Assembly: GCF_003574395.1 (NCBI RefSeq)
Contig: NZ_QMJY01000080.1
Span: 108,533-172,532 of the forward strand
DNA from: Tabrizicola thermarum
GTDB taxonomy: Bacteria > Pseudomonadota > Alphaproteobacteria > Rhodobacterales > Rhodobacteraceae
Length of the DNA: 64,000 nt
Direction: 5' to 3'
Numbering within the stretch: the stretch's first letter is position 1; every line of letters begins with the position of its first letter. The notes beneath the pieces are model-generated. The model did not search any database. It was not told the origin of the DNA and saw nothing but the letters and a program-made list of their open reading frames with translations. The position numbers were made by a program, and so were the translations under genes. Shown piece after piece: positions 18,823 through 31,629 of the stretch.

Positions 18823-19044
18823 TCATGCCGGTTCCTGTCGCCTTGAGCCAGAAAAATGCGGTTCGGCGGCTTCTAGCCGACCGAGGCGCGCCGAATCGGC
18901 AGGTCGGCGCAGGGGTAGGGATCGTCCCACTTCGCGCGTTGGTCGATTCGGTGTAGCTTCATGCCACCTGTGGTCGCGCGCCCTTTTTGATGGCACGCAA
19001 GATACAGGCGCATTTTCCGACACATTCATTCCCTGGAGATTTTC
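18823..19044. other. Intergenic region without a recognised gene
   Basis: Lies between the stop that closes the lectin frame (TGA on the minus strand at 18823-18825) and the next gene. No convincing coding frame or terminator was seen. A GGAG ribosome site (CCTGGAGATTTTC) precedes the next ATG. Confidence 0.5.
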
Positions 19045-20394
19045 ATGGACAAGAACACCATTTCCATCAGCGACCTGCCCTGCTGCCCCGAAGTCACGAA
19101 GGAACCCTGCTGCGAGCGGCTTCGGTTTTCCTACCGCCTGACCAACCGGCTGCACGACGTCCCGGTCGAGATCACCATCGTGGCCGAGCTGGAACGCTGC
19201 CCCGGACCGCTGTCGCTGGGCGACGTGGTCTATTCCACCACGCTGCTCCCGGGCGAAAAGGTCCGGCTTTTCACCTCGACCCGCAACACGCGGTTCACCT
19301 ACGACTCGGAGTCTAAGGTCAGCTACCGGCACGAACAGTCGTCGGAAGAAACCTACTACATGCGGGCGATGGACCGCTATGCCTCGGACCTCACGGCCAC
19401 CGACCGGGGGTCGTCTGCCTCCACCTCGCATTCCGACTTCGAGACGGATGTCGACGCCTCCTACGCCTCGATCGGCTTTGCCGGGGGCGGCAGCGTCAAT
19501 GTCGAGGGCAACTTCAACTCGCGCAGCGCCTCGTCCTTCATGCGCGAACTGTCCAGCCATGTGCGCACCTCGCACGACCGCTCGGTGCAGGCCACCCGGG
19601 CGGCGAACGCGGTGCAGATCGGCGAGGTGCAAAGCCGGACCCATACGACCGGCGAAAGCGAGGACGCCTACGAGGCCTCGACCCGCACCTTCGAGAACAG
19701 GAACGACTGCCACGCCGTCACCTACTTCGCCTATCAGCTGGTCAAGCAGCAGACGCTGAAATTCCGCATCGTGTCGGTCCTGCGCCGGATCGTCGATCCT
19801 GCGGGCGACAGCTCGGTCGAGGCGCGGCCGGTGCGACCGGCCACCGGGGTAAAGGTGCTGCCTGCGGGCATCCTTGCCACCCAGGCCGGGCGGATCAACG
19901 TCCAGGCCGAAGCGCGCACCGCGGCGGTCGCCCAGCAGGCGAACGTGCTGGGCAACGCGGGCGTTATCGGCAACGCGGGCGGCTTCGCGGGCGGCTTCGC
20001 GGGCGCGTTCTCGCCGGTGCTCAGCCCGATGCGCTTTGCGGTCAGCGCCCAGCCGGTGCCCGCCGAGACGCAGGACGCGGTGATGAAGAAGGTCGATGCC
20101 GAACTGGTGCGGGACGGGGTTCTGGCCCAGGTCGGGTCTGACGCCGTGGGGGCCAGACTTGCGGCCGAGCTGAACTTCGAACGCACCTTCTGTCTGCCGA
20201 CGCAAGGGATCGTGGTGAAGGGCTGCCTCGACAAGTGCAGCACCTGCGAGGAGAGCCGCGAAAAGGCGATCGCGCTCGACCTGGAGCGCAAGGCGCTGGA
20301 GAACAAACTTCTGGCCCGGCAGATCGACCTGCTGGACAAGAGCCAGGAATACCGCTGCTGCCCGGTGGGCGAGGCCGAGCCGGTCGACGCCTGA
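19045..20394 (+). CDS. Uncharacterised protein with terminal CC pairs and Ser/Gly/Ala-rich centre
   Basis: A 449-residue protein that I do not recognise as any named family. It has no signal peptide or membrane segment. Cysteine pairs flank the ends (C13-C14, C22-C23; later CLDKCSTC and a CC near the end). A first part contains GDVVYSTTLLPGEKVRLFTS and a polar SYRHEQSSEETYY stretch; the middle is rich in Ser, Gly and Asp; a second conserved-looking part is NDCHAVTYFAYQLVKQQTLK; then an Ala/Gly-rich repeat (GNAGVIGNAGGFAGGFAGAF) and a charged C-terminal helix. Codon use matches its neighbours. The nearest neighbour on its 5' side is the lectin frame. A strong terminator follows. Confidence 0.85.
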   Translation: MDKNTISISDLPCCPEVTKEPCCERLRFSYRLTNRLHDVPVEITIVAELERCPGPLSLGDVVYSTTLLPGEKVRLFTSTRNTRFTYDSESKVSYRHEQSSEETYYMRAMDRYASDLTATDRGSSASTSHSDFETDVDASYASIGFAGGGSVNVEGNFNSRSASSFMRELSSHVRTSHDRSVQATRAANAVQIGEVQSRTHTTGESEDAYEASTRTFENRNDCHAVTYFAYQLVKQQTLKFRIVSVLRRIVDPAGDSSVEARPVRPATGVKVLPAGILATQAGRINVQAEARTAAVAQQANVLGNAGVIGNAGGFAGGFAGAFSPVLSPMRFAVSAQPVPAETQDAVMKKVDAELVRDGVLAQVGSDAVGARLAAELNFERTFCLPTQGIVVKGCLDKCSTCEESREKAIALDLERKALENKLLARQIDLLDKSQEYRCCPVGEAEPVDA

Positions 20395-20415
20395 ACAGTC
20401 GGCCCTGAAAAGCGC

Positions 20416-20443
20416 AAAGGCCCCGGGTAGATCCGGGGCCTTT
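20416..20443. terminator. Bidirectional rho-independent terminator
   Basis: A perfect 11-base stem (AAAGGCCCCGG, loop GTAGAT, CCGGGGCCTTT) between the convergent uncharacterised gene and atpC. Both strands end in TTTG or TTTGCGC, so it can serve both genes. Confidence 0.85.
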
Positions 20444-20467
20444 GTCAAGGAACCAGGCCAGAGGCGG

Positions 20468-20860
20468 TCAGATGCCCGCAGCGGCCCGCATCGCGTAAAG
20501 GTCGGCAACCGCCTTGTCCGCCGCATCCTTGTCCGAGTTGACGGCTGCGGCTTCACACGCATCGGCCACCAGCGCATCCAGCGTCGCCGCGGTCAGCTCG
20601 TTCAGCGGCACGGCCTGTTCTGCCAGGACCGACACGCCGGTTGCGCTGATCTCGGCGAAGCCGCCGGTCACGATGAAGGACTTCTCGCCATCGGCCGCGA
20701 CCACACGCAGGACGCCCGGCCGCAAGGAGGTGATGGTGGCCGCATGACCCTCCATCGCCGTCATGTCGCCGTCCGCGCCGGGGATCTGGACCTCGGTCGC
20801 CGCGAACGACGCAAGGCGCCGCTCCGGGCTGACGAGGTCGAATTGAACCGTGCTGGCCAT
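20468..20860 (-). CDS. atpC: F1 ATP synthase epsilon subunit
   Basis: A 130-residue subunit of the F1 central stalk. It opens [20 protein letters not shown], the usual start of the beta-sandwich domain, and has [20 protein letters not shown]. The C-terminal helical part is present but short. It is the last gene of atpHAGDC, 9 bases after atpD. Confidence 0.95.
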   Translation of the reverse strand: MASTVQFDLVSPERRLASFAATEVQIPGADGDMTAMEGHAATITSLRPGVLRVVAADGEKSFIVTGGFAEISATGVSVLAEQAVPLNELTAATLDALVADACEAAAVNSDKDAADKAVADLYAMRAAAGI

Positions 20861-20869
20861 GTCGCCCCC

Positions 20870-22318
<1,449 letters not shown>

Positions 22319-22332
22319 CTACTCCGGGTTCG

Positions 22333-23199
22333 TCAGAGCGCCTCGGCGCCCGAAATGATTTCGATAAGCTCTTTGGTGATCGCGGCCTGACGGCTCCGGT
22401 TGTACTGGATCGTCAGCCGGTTGATCATGTCGCCTGCGTTGCGGGTGGCGTTGTCCATCGCGGACATCCGCGCGCCCTGCTCGCTGGCGCCGTTTTCCAG
22501 AAGGGCGGTGAAGATCTGCGTGGCAACCCCGCGCGGCAGAAGGTCGGCAAGGATCGCCTCCTCGCTGGGTTCGTAGTCATACAGCGCAGTCGCGCCGGTG
22601 GCTTCGAACCTGGCCGGGATCACCTGCTGTTCGGTCGGGATCTGGCTGATGACCGACTGGAAGCGGTTGTAGAAGATCGTGACCACATCCGCCTCGCCCG
22701 CCTCGAAGGCCGCCATGACTTCGCGCGCGATGTTCTGAGCATTGGCATAGCCGATGCGCTTCACTTCGCTCAGGTCGACATGGCCGACGAAGGCATGGCC
22801 CCAGTCGCGGCGCAGCTGCTCTCGGCCCTTCTTGCCGACGGTGAGGATCTTCACCGTCTTGCCCGCCGCCACCAGTTCGTTGGCGCGCGTGCGCGCCAGC
22901 TTGACGATCGACGAGTTGAAGCCGCCGCAAAGGCCGCGTTCGCTGGTCATGACCACCAGAAGATGCACCTGATCCTTGCCGTTCCCGGCCAGAAGTTTCG
23001 GCGCACCCTCTCCGGTGCCCACGCCCGCCGCCAGCGCCGACATGACCGCCGTCATGCGTTCGGCGAACGGACGGGCGGCCTCGGCAGCTTCCTGCGCACG
23101 GCGCAGTTTCGCCGCCGCGACCATCTGCATGGCCTTGGTGATCTTCCGCGTGTTCTTCACGCTTCCGATCCGGTTCTTGAGGTCCTTCAGGCTGGGCAT
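22333..23199 (-). CDS. atpG: F1 ATP synthase gamma subunit
   Basis: A 288-residue rotor subunit. It starts [20 protein letters not shown] and ends [15 protein letters not shown], the N- and C-terminal coiled-coil helices of gamma, and has the conserved [11 protein letters not shown] near residue 80. Spacing to atpA and atpD is about 20 bases. Confidence 0.98.
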   Translation of the reverse strand: MPSLKDLKNRIGSVKNTRKITKAMQMVAAAKLRRAQEAAEAARPFAERMTAVMSALAAGVGTGEGAPKLLAGNGKDQVHLLVVMTSERGLCGGFNSSIVKLARTRANELVAAGKTVKILTVGKKGREQLRRDWGHAFVGHVDLSEVKRIGYANAQNIAREVMAAFEAGEADVVTIFYNRFQSVISQIPTEQQVIPARFEATGATALYDYEPSEEAILADLLPRGVATQIFTALLENGASEQGARMSAMDNATRNAGDMINRLTIQYNRSRQAAITKELIEIISGAEAL

Positions 23200-23220
23200 C
23201 TGCCTACTCCTTCAGGGGGC

Positions 23221-24758
<1,538 letters not shown>

Positions 24759-24762
<4 letters not shown>

Positions 24763-25319
24763 CCAACCTCTTTCATTGCATTTTGCAGGGCCGCGAGCTT
24801 TGCCTTGACCGAGGTGTCGATCATGGTCGAGCCCAGCTTGACGACAAGACCGCCGATGAGGCTCTCATCGACGGTCGTTTTCAGTTTCACGGTCTTGCCG
24901 ACGCGGGCCTTCAGCGTCTCGGCAAGTTTCTTGGACTGGGCCGCCGACAGGGCGCGGGCGGCGGTGACCTCGGCGGTCACTTCGCCCTTCTCGGTCGCGA
25001 TCATGTCGGTCAGCGACGCCAGAAGCTGCGGCAGAACGAACAGGCGGCGCTTGTCGGCCATCAGGGCCAGGGTGTTCGACATCAGCGTGCTCAGGCCCAT
25101 CTTCGCGGCGATCGCCCGCATGGCGTTGGCCTGATCCTCGCGGCTGACCATCGGGGACGCGATCATCTCGCGCAGGTCCGCGCTGCCGGCAAGTGCCTCG
25201 GAAAGCGCCGAAGTATCGGATTCCAGTGCCTTCAGCGCACCGTCTTCCTTCGCCAGCTCAAACAGGGCCGAAGCGTAACGCGACGCTATGCCCAGAGAGA
25301 TCGAAGCAGATTCTGACAC
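24759..25319 (-). CDS. atpH: F1 ATP synthase delta subunit
   Basis: A 186-residue peripheral-stalk subunit. I start it at GTG 25319 ([20 protein letters not shown]), preceded by AAGGG at the right spacing; the frame stays open upstream to 25460 but the added peptide is unlike the family. [19 protein letters not shown] near the end is the conserved C-terminal motif. It is the first gene of the F1 operon. The F0 genes are not here, as is usual for this group. Confidence 0.96.
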
Positions 25320-25714
25320 GTCAACCCTTCCGCTGTCTTGTGCCCCGGGCTCTTCACGAACCGGGCGTCCCTTCGGCGCAGACCTCGACAATCGTCTGGG
25401 CGGCACCATCCGTCGCGGGGTCCTTAGCAGAGGCTTTCCCACCCCGCAACCGGGTTGCACACGCTTTCTTTACCTGCGCAAGCGGCCAGAATGTCGCTGT
25501 TGGCGCAAACGTCGTCGCGGGGCCCGCAACCGGCCCCCTGCCCTCTCACGCCCGACGGGGAACCGGTCAGCTCCGGCCGCGTTGCCCGGACGGCACGCCC
25601 GAGAGATTCGCGGGCTCACGGCAGGTCACATGGCCGTCAGCCCGCGCCGCTGCCGGTTGCGCCGGGCGCCCTGCGGCGGAATACGGGGGCGGCAGAACAG
25701 AAGAAAGCAGGCAC
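25320..25714. other. Atp operon leader and divergent intergenic region
   Basis: No gene was seen in this 395-base stretch between the divergent atpH and L,D-transpeptidase genes. It holds the predicted atp promoter (25421-25449), implying a leader of about 95 bases before atpH. The leader is open in the atpH frame, which could mislead start calling. Confidence 0.6.
25421..25449 (-). promoter_or_regulatory. Candidate atpHAGDC promoter
   Basis: On the minus strand TTGCGG (25444-25449), a 17-base spacer and TAAGGA (25421-25426) form a plausible housekeeping promoter about 100 bases before the atpH GTG. Confidence 0.4.
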
Positions 25715-26260
25715 ATGACGCTCACCAGACGCGGACTTCTTGGCGCAGCCCTCGGCGCGCCCTTCCTGACCTCGGCGGCGTTTTCCAACGGGGCCGCGGT
25801 GCGCAGCAACATTTCCAGCTTCGCAATGCAGGATTGGCGCGACCACTTCGACGGGCTGGGCCGCGCGATGATCGTCGCCGACACCGTCTCGCGCGCGCTG
25901 CATTACTGGAACGCCGAAGGTGCAGACCATCGCATCTATCCGACCTCGGTGCCGATTTCGGACGAACTGACCAGGCGCGGCTATACCGAGATCGTCCGCA
26001 AGAAGGTCGGCCCCAGCTGGACGCCCACGCCGTCACAGATGCAACGCTACCCCGACTGGAAGCCGATCGGCCCCGGCCCGGACAATCCGCTTGGCACCCA
26101 TGCGATGTATCTCGGCTGGCCCGCCTACATCATCCACGGCACCCACGACACGCGGAAGATCGGGCGACGCTCCTCGGACGGCTGCATCGGCCTTTACAAC
26201 GAGAACATCGCCGAGCTGTTCGCGCTCTGCCCCATCGGCACCCGGGTCCGCGTGATCTGA
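25715..26260 (+). CDS. L,D-transpeptidase (YkuD domain), Tat-exported
   Basis: A 181-residue protein. The N-terminus LTRRGLLGAALGAPFL is a twin-arginine export signal with a hydrophobic core. The YkuD catalytic region is PAYIIHGTHDTRKIG with His141, then SSDGCIGLYN with the catalytic Cys157. These enzymes make L,D-cross-links in peptidoglycan or attach proteins to it. Most YkuD proteins have Arg two residues after the Cys (GCIR); here it is Gly159. The gene is divergent from atpH. Confidence 0.9.
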   Translation: MTLTRRGLLGAALGAPFLTSAAFSNGAAVRSNISSFAMQDWRDHFDGLGRAMIVADTVSRALHYWNAEGADHRIYPTSVPISDELTRRGYTEIVRKKVGPSWTPTPSQMQRYPDWKPIGPGPDNPLGTHAMYLGWPAYIIHGTHDTRKIGRRSSDGCIGLYNENIAELFALCPIGTRVRVI

Positions 26261-26300
26261 CGCCGGACGGCCCGGCACCCGATCGGCCCCCCTGGTCTTG

Positions 26301-26329
26301 CTCTTTTCCCAAATACTCCCGCCGGAGGC
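26301..26329. repeat. Intergenic repeat, copy A (AAATACTCCCGCCGGAGGC)
   Basis: Contains CTTTTCCCAAATACTCCC then GCCGGAGGC. The same core occurs inverted at 39177-39202 and, slightly changed, at 54029-54063. It lies between the convergent L,D-transpeptidase and methyltransferase genes, so it may act at transcript ends. Confidence 0.65.
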
Positions 26330-26371
26330 ATCGACAGCGGCCGCAGGGCGCCGCCGTTGCGCGGGGGCGCG

Positions 26372-27127
26372 CTATTCCCGGTTCATCGCCGGTTCCGGTG
26401 CGCCCTTGCCCACGCCTTCCAGCACCCGCAACGGCTTTTTCACTGCGGCCCGCAACCCCCCTTGCGTCGGCGCATAGACCTGCTTCGAGGCCTCGACCAT
26501 CAGCACGCCCCCGGCCAGCCAGGGCATTTTTCGCCCGAAGGCTTCCCAGAAATCCGCCGAGCGCAGCCAGAACCGCGTCCCCAAGGGCGGGGCGAACAGC
26601 ACCGAACAGTTGCGTTCGGGGGTGAACCCGTGCCGCTTCAGCTGCGCCTCGAGCTGCGCCACCGAATAGGGTCTGCCATAGCCGAACGGGGTTTCGTCCC
26701 GCCGGGACCACAGACCGCCCCGGTTCGGCACGATGAACAGCGCCCGCCCCCCCGGCCCCAGCACGCGATGCGCTTCTTCCAACACGGCCGAGGGGTTCTC
26801 CGAGGTCTCCAGCCCGTGCATCAGCACCAGCCGGTCGACCAGCCCCGTGGGCAAGGGCCAGGCCGTGTCCTCGCACAACACGCTGACATTCTCCATTCCC
26901 GCGGGCCAGGGCATCACCCCCTGCGGCCCCGGCATCAGCCCGATCACCCGCCGCGCCTCGCTCAGGTACGGGCGCAGAAGCGGCACCGCAAAGCCGAAGC
27001 CCACCACCGTCTCGCCCGTTTTCGGCGGCCACAGCCGCACGACCTGATCCCGGATCGCCCGCTGCGCCACCCGGCCCAGCTGGGTGCGATAGTAGAAATT
27101 CCTCAGGTCCAGCACATCAAGGTGCAT
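26372..27127 (-). CDS. Class I SAM-dependent methyltransferase
   Basis: A 251-residue protein with a Methyltransf_11-like domain. [18 protein letters not shown] resembles motif I, though the usual Gly-rich loop is altered (GFGFAVP), and [19 protein letters not shown] and [17 protein letters not shown] match motifs IV-V. The target is unknown. It is divergent from gloB, 61 bases away, an arrangement I associate with this family in related genomes, though a functional link is unproven. Confidence 0.82.
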   Translation of the reverse strand: MHLDVLDLRNFYYRTQLGRVAQRAIRDQVVRLWPPKTGETVVGFGFAVPLLRPYLSEARRVIGLMPGPQGVMPWPAGMENVSVLCEDTAWPLPTGLVDRLVLMHGLETSENPSAVLEEAHRVLGPGGRALFIVPNRGGLWSRRDETPFGYGRPYSVAQLEAQLKRHGFTPERNCSVLFAPPLGTRFWLRSADFWEAFGRKMPWLAGGVLMVEASKQVYAPTQGGLRAAVKKPLRVLEGVGKGAPEPAMNRE

Positions 27128-27188
27128 TGCAGCGCCGCGTCCTTCCAGTCAGGCTGTTCCAACCTAGTCGCTCGAAGGCCGAAAAACC

Positions 27189-27950
27189 ATGGCGCTGACC
27201 CTCGTCACCATCCCCTGCCTGGCCGACAACTATGCCTATCTGGTCCACGACACGGACAGCGCCCAGACCGCCGTGATCGACGTGCCAGAGCCCGGCCCGA
27301 TCCTCGCCGCGCTCGAGGCGCAGCAGTGGCGGCTGACCGACATCCTCATCACCCACCACCACAACGACCACATCCAGGGCGTCGAGGCGCTGCGGGCCCA
27401 CACCGGCGCCCGCGTCCATGGCGCCCTCGCGGATGCCCACCGCCTGCCCCCGCTGGATCAGAGCCACGGCGAAGGCAGCCGGTTTCCCCTTGGCGCAACC
27501 GAGGTCCGGGTGATCGAGGTCCCCGGCCACACCATCGGTCATGTCGCCTATCTGATGCCCGGCCTTGCCTTCACCGCCGACAGCCTGATGGCCGGAGGCT
27601 GCGGCCGCCTGTTCGAAGGCACCGCCCGCCAGATGCACGCCTCGCTGCAGAAGCTGGCCGCGCTGCCACCCGACACGCTCATCTGTTCGGGCCATGAATA
27701 TACTGCCGCGAACCTGCGCTTTGCAGCCACCCTTGAACCCGACAATCCACAGCTTATCTCTCGCATGTCCGAAGCCGCCGAGAGGCGCGCCAAGGGCCTT
27801 CCGACCGTCCCCGTTCCCCTTGCGAAGGAATTGGCGACGAACCCCTACCTGCGGGCCCACCTGCCCGCGATCAAGACAGCTGTCGGCCTCCCAGATGCCG
27901 ACGATGTCACGGTTTTCGCCGAAATCCGGGCCAGAAAAGACAAGTTCTAG
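27189..27950 (+). CDS. gloB: Hydroxyacylglutathione hydrolase (glyoxalase II)
   Basis: A 253-residue zinc enzyme that hydrolyses S-D-lactoylglutathione, the second step of methylglyoxal detoxification. ITHHHNDHIQGVEAL (about 54-68) is the metal-binding THHHxDH motif, EVPGHTIGHVAYLM and FTADSLMAGGCGRLFEG complete it, and CSGHEYTAANLRFA lies at the C-terminal substrate region. Canonical length. Confidence 0.97.
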   Translation: MALTLVTIPCLADNYAYLVHDTDSAQTAVIDVPEPGPILAALEAQQWRLTDILITHHHNDHIQGVEALRAHTGARVHGALADAHRLPPLDQSHGEGSRFPLGATEVRVIEVPGHTIGHVAYLMPGLAFTADSLMAGGCGRLFEGTARQMHASLQKLAALPPDTLICSGHEYTAANLRFAATLEPDNPQLISRMSEAAERRAKGLPTVPVPLAKELATNPYLRAHLPAIKTAVGLPDADDVTVFAEIRARKDKF

Positions 27951-28108
27951 GCGTCCCGTATCACAATCGGCGTGAGACTTCGGGGGAAACCCCAAAATCT
28001 GGAAAATTGCGCTTGAAGTGCGGGAAAGAAAACCGAACTTTAAGCATATGAGGCCACGGTCGGCATGGGGCCACACCCCTCCCGGCCCGCAGGACAGGAG
28101 CACGCACC

Positions 28109-30427
28109 GTGCCATCGTTTTCGACCACGCTTGAACAGGCCATCCACAGCGCGCTGGCCCTTGCAAACTCCCGCCGCCACGAACTGGCGACGCTGGAGCA
28201 TCTGCTGCTGGCGCTGATCGACGAACCCGACGCGGCCCGCGTGATGAAGGCCTGCGCGGTGAACCTCGACGAATTGCGCAAGACGCTGACCGATTTCATC
28301 GACGACGATCTGTCCACTCTGGTGACGGATGTCGAGGGGAGCGAGGCCGTTCCCACCGCCGCCTTCCAGCGCGTGATCCAGCGCGCGGCGATCCACGTCC
28401 AATCCTCGGGCCGCACCGAAGTCACCGGCGCGAACGTGCTGGTGGCGATCTTCGCCGAACGGGAATCGAACGCCGCCTATTTCCTCCAGGAACAGGACAT
28501 GACCCGCTATGACGCGGTAAACTTCATCGCGCATGGCGTGGCGAAGGACCCGTCCTATGGCGAGGCGCGTCCCGTCCAGGGCGCGGATGAGCAGCAGGAG
28601 ACGCCCAAGGCCGAGGCCGGCGAGGCGAAGGAATCCGCCCTGTCGAAATACTGCGTCGATCTGAACGTGAAGGCGCGCAAGGGCGACGTCGATCCCCTCA
28701 TCGGCCGCGAGGCCGAGGTGGAACGCGCGATCCAGGTCCTCTGCCGCCGCCGCAAGAACAACCCGCTTCTGGTGGGCGACCCCGGCGTGGGCAAGACCGC
28801 CATCGCCGAGGGCCTTGCCCGCAAGATCGTGAATGGCGAGACGCCGGAGGTCCTGTCCAGGGCCACGATCTTCTCGCTCGACATGGGCGCACTTCTGGCC
28901 GGGACCCGCTACCGCGGCGATTTCGAGGAACGGCTGAAGCAGGTCGTGAAGGAGTTGGAAGACCACCCCGACGCGATCCTCTTCATCGACGAAATCCACA
29001 CCGTGATCGGCGCCGGGGCCACCTCGGGCGGCGCGATGGATGCCTCGAACCTGCTGAAGCCCGCGCTTCAGGGCGGCAAGCTGCGCTGCATGGGCTCGAC
29101 CACCTACAAGGAATTCCGTCAGCACTTCGAAAAGGACCGGGCGCTGTCCCGCCGCTTCCAGAAGATCGACGTGAACGAACCCTCGGTGCCGGATGCGATC
29201 AAGATCCTGATGGGCCTCAAGCCCAGCTTCGAGGAACATCACGACCTGAAATACACCAACGACGCGATCAAGTCGGCGGTGGAACTGGCCGCGCGCTACA
29301 TCCATGACCGGAAACTGCCGGATTCGGCCATCGACGTCATCGACGAGGCCGGGGCGGCTCAGCACCTTCTGTCCGAGTCCAAGCGCCGCAAGACGCTCGG
29401 GATCAAGGAGATCGAGGCCGTGGTGGCCAAGATCGCCCGCATCCCGCCCAAAACCGTGTCCAAGGACGATGCCGAAACCCTGCGCGATCTGGAAAAGACG
29501 CTGAAGCGCGTGGTCTTCGGCCAGGACAAGGCGGTCGAGGCGCTGTGTTCGGCGATCAAGCTCGCCCGCGCCGGCCTGCGCGAACCCGAAAAGCCGATCG
29601 GCAACTATCTCTTTGCCGGGCCCACGGGTGTCGGCAAGACCGAGGTGGCAAAGCAGTTGGCTTCGTCGCTCGGGGTTGAACTGATCCGCTTCGACATGTC
29701 GGAATACATGGAAAAGCACGCCGTTTCCCGCCTTATCGGCGCGCCTCCGGGCTATGTCGGCTTTGACCAGGGCGGGATGCTGACCGATGCCATCGACCAG
29801 CATCCGCATTCCGTGCTGCTGCTGGACGAAATGGAAAAGGCCCATCCGGATGTCTACAACATCCTGCTGCAGGTGATGGACCACGGCAAGCTGACCGACC
29901 ACAACGGCCGGACGGTGGATTTCCGCAACGTGATCCTCATCATGACCTCGAACGCCGGGGCTGCGGACATGGCGAAGGAAGCCATCGGCTTTGGCCGGGA
30001 ACGGCGGACGGGCGAAGACACCGCCGCGATCGAGCGGACCTTCACGCCCGAATTCCGCAACCGTCTGGATGCCGTGATCAACTTCGCGCCGCTGGGCAGG
30101 GAGACCATCATGCAGGTGGTCGAAAAGTTCGTGCTCCAGCTCGAAGCGCAGCTCATGGACCGCAACGTCCATATCGAACTGTCGCCCGAAGCCGCCGCCT
30201 GGCTGGGCGAAAAGGGCTATGACGACAAGATGGGCGCGCGGCCGCTGGCTCGGGTGATCCAGGAATATATCAAGAAGCCGCTGGCCGAAGAGCTTCTGTT
30301 CGGCAAGCTCGTCAAGGGCGGCGTGGTCCGCGTGAAGGTCAAGGACGACGCCATCGTCCTTGATATCGAGGAACCGCAGAAGCCGCGTCTGACGGGGCAG
30401 AAGCCACCGCTCCTGACCGCCGAGTAA
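28109..30427 (+). CDS. clpA: ATP-dependent Clp protease ATP-binding subunit ClpA
   Basis: A 772-residue AAA+ unfoldase that feeds proteins to ClpP. The N domain (residues 1-150, [20 protein letters not shown]) binds adaptor ClpS. Two AAA modules follow: Walker [13 protein letters not shown] near 225 and [13 protein letters not shown] near 505, with [14 protein letters not shown] in the second. It starts at GTG 28109 with AGGAG upstream. No clpS lies in the window. The end is followed by a strong terminator. Confidence 0.97.
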   Translation: MPSFSTTLEQAIHSALALANSRRHELATLEHLLLALIDEPDAARVMKACAVNLDELRKTLTDFIDDDLSTLVTDVEGSEAVPTAAFQRVIQRAAIHVQSSGRTEVTGANVLVAIFAERESNAAYFLQEQDMTRYDAVNFIAHGVAKDPSYGEARPVQGADEQQETPKAEAGEAKESALSKYCVDLNVKARKGDVDPLIGREAEVERAIQVLCRRRKNNPLLVGDPGVGKTAIAEGLARKIVNGETPEVLSRATIFSLDMGALLAGTRYRGDFEERLKQVVKELEDHPDAILFIDEIHTVIGAGATSGGAMDASNLLKPALQGGKLRCMGSTTYKEFRQHFEKDRALSRRFQKIDVNEPSVPDAIKILMGLKPSFEEHHDLKYTNDAIKSAVELAARYIHDRKLPDSAIDVIDEAGAAQHLLSESKRRKTLGIKEIEAVVAKIARIPPKTVSKDDAETLRDLEKTLKRVVFGQDKAVEALCSAIKLARAGLREPEKPIGNYLFAGPTGVGKTEVAKQLASSLGVELIRFDMSEYMEKHAVSRLIGAPPGYVGFDQGGMLTDAIDQHPHSVLLLDEMEKAHPDVYNILLQVMDHGKLTDHNGRTVDFRNVILIMTSNAGAADMAKEAIGFGRERRTGEDTAAIERTFTPEFRNRLDAVINFAPLGRETIMQVVEKFVLQLEAQLMDRNVHIELSPEAAAWLGEKGYDDKMGARPLARVIQEYIKKPLAEELLFGKLVKGGVVRVKVKDDAIVLDIEEPQKPRLTGQKPPLLTAE

Positions 30428-30443
30428 TCCGGCAAGACCACCG

Positions 30444-30472
30444 AAACCCCCGCCCTTTACCGGCGGGGGTTT
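30444..30472 (+). terminator. Rho-independent terminator of clpA
   Basis: Stem AAACCCCCGCC / GGCGGGGGTTT with loop CTTTACC, followed by TTTTTCC, 17 bases past the clpA stop. Confidence 0.9.
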
Positions 30473-30611
30473 TTCCTTGACGACCGCACGGCTGCGACTT
30501 CGTCACGCCTCGCCCCGCCTCAGCGACGAGAAGCCGAAGGCTTACGAGGAGCGGCCCAGATGGTTACGATTCCCTGAAGGTCCTCAGGCAAGTCATTGAA
30601 ATCGCTTGCCC

Positions 30612-30636
30612 CAAACAAACCGCCGCGCGCGGCGCG
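30612..30636 (-). terminator. GC-only hairpin directly after the DUF2189 stop
   Basis: CGCCGCGCGCGGCG (30621-30634) is a perfect palindrome. On the minus strand it follows the stop TGA by two bases and is followed by GTTTGTTTGG. An almost identical arrangement occurs at 54226-54249. Confidence 0.6.
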
Positions 30637-31491
30637 TCAGACCACCGCCGCCCGGTACAGATGCCAGGTCGCGTGCCCCAGCACCGGCAGCACCACCACC
30701 AGCGCCAGAAGCAGGGGCAGCATCCCCAGCACCAGCCCCCCCGCCACGATCAACCCCCAGGCGGCGATCACCCCAGGGTTCTCCCGCGTGACCCGGACCG
30801 AGGTCATGACCGCGACCGGTAGCGTCACGTCCCGGTCCAGCAGCAGCGGGAACGAGACCACGCTGACCGCCAGCACCGCCGCCGCCAGCACGAACCCGAC
30901 CGCCGTCCCCACCACCGTCATCACCCAGCCCGCCGGCGTGGTCAGCGCGGCGCTTATCAGGGCCATCAGGCTGACCGGCCGCTCGGTCCCCAGCGTCGCC
31001 GCATGGATCGCATCGGCCAGCAAGAGCCAGGCCATGAAGATCACCCCGTTGAACAGGCTCAGCATCAGGATCCGCGGAAAGTGCGGGTTTCGCAGCACGT
31101 CGAACATCGCCCCCCAACTGACCTCCTGCCCCGCCTCGCGCCGCCGGCTCAGCTCGTAAAGCCCCAGCGCCGCCACCGGCCCGACCAGCGCAAAGCCGGA
31201 CAGCACGGGAAACAGCAGGTGGTTCAGGTCGCCCCGGCTGGCAAGGGCCAGCAGCACCGCCCCCATCGCCGGGTACAACATGCAGGCGAACAGCACGTCC
31301 GACCGCATCGCGGTCAGATCGTCCCATCCCTTGCGCAGGGCCTCCTTCAGATCGCCCAGGACCAGCACCCGTGTTTCCGGCCGCACATCGGGATCGGCCG
31401 TCCCGTGGGTCGCAACCTCTGCGGCATAGCCCGCGGCCGAGCCCAGCGCGCCAAAGGTCCAGGACAGGGGGTTTCCAATCGTCTTCGGCAT
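30637..31491 (-). CDS. DUF2189 domain membrane protein
   Basis: A 284-residue protein with about six hydrophobic helices, recognised as DUF2189 from WDDLTAMRSDVLFACMLYPA, the ALYEL-type turn and the long hydrophobic C-terminal half. Function unknown. The ATG at 31491 is preceded by GGGAGGA, so I reject a longer start at 31566. It lies downstream of the ExbB/MotB-like pair on the same strand, 138 bases away. Confidence 0.85.
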   Translation of the reverse strand: MPKTIGNPLSWTFGALGSAAGYAAEVATHGTADPDVRPETRVLVLGDLKEALRKGWDDLTAMRSDVLFACMLYPAMGAVLLALASRGDLNHLLFPVLSGFALVGPVAALGLYELSRRREAGQEVSWGAMFDVLRNPHFPRILMLSLFNGVIFMAWLLLADAIHAATLGTERPVSLMALISAALTTPAGWVMTVVGTAVGFVLAAAVLAVSVVSFPLLLDRDVTLPVAVMTSVRVTRENPGVIAAWGLIVAGGLVLGMLPLLLALVVVLPVLGHATWHLYRAAVV

Positions 31492-31629
31492 CAGGGGTCC
31501 TCCCGCAAAGGGGGCGCCCCGGCTGGTCCTGCCTTGGGACGTCCCAGTGGCGACGACGGCAAGCACGACTAGTTGAAGGTGCAGCCTAGCACGGATCGCG
31601 CGGCTGCGCAGTCACGGATTGGTGCGCGC

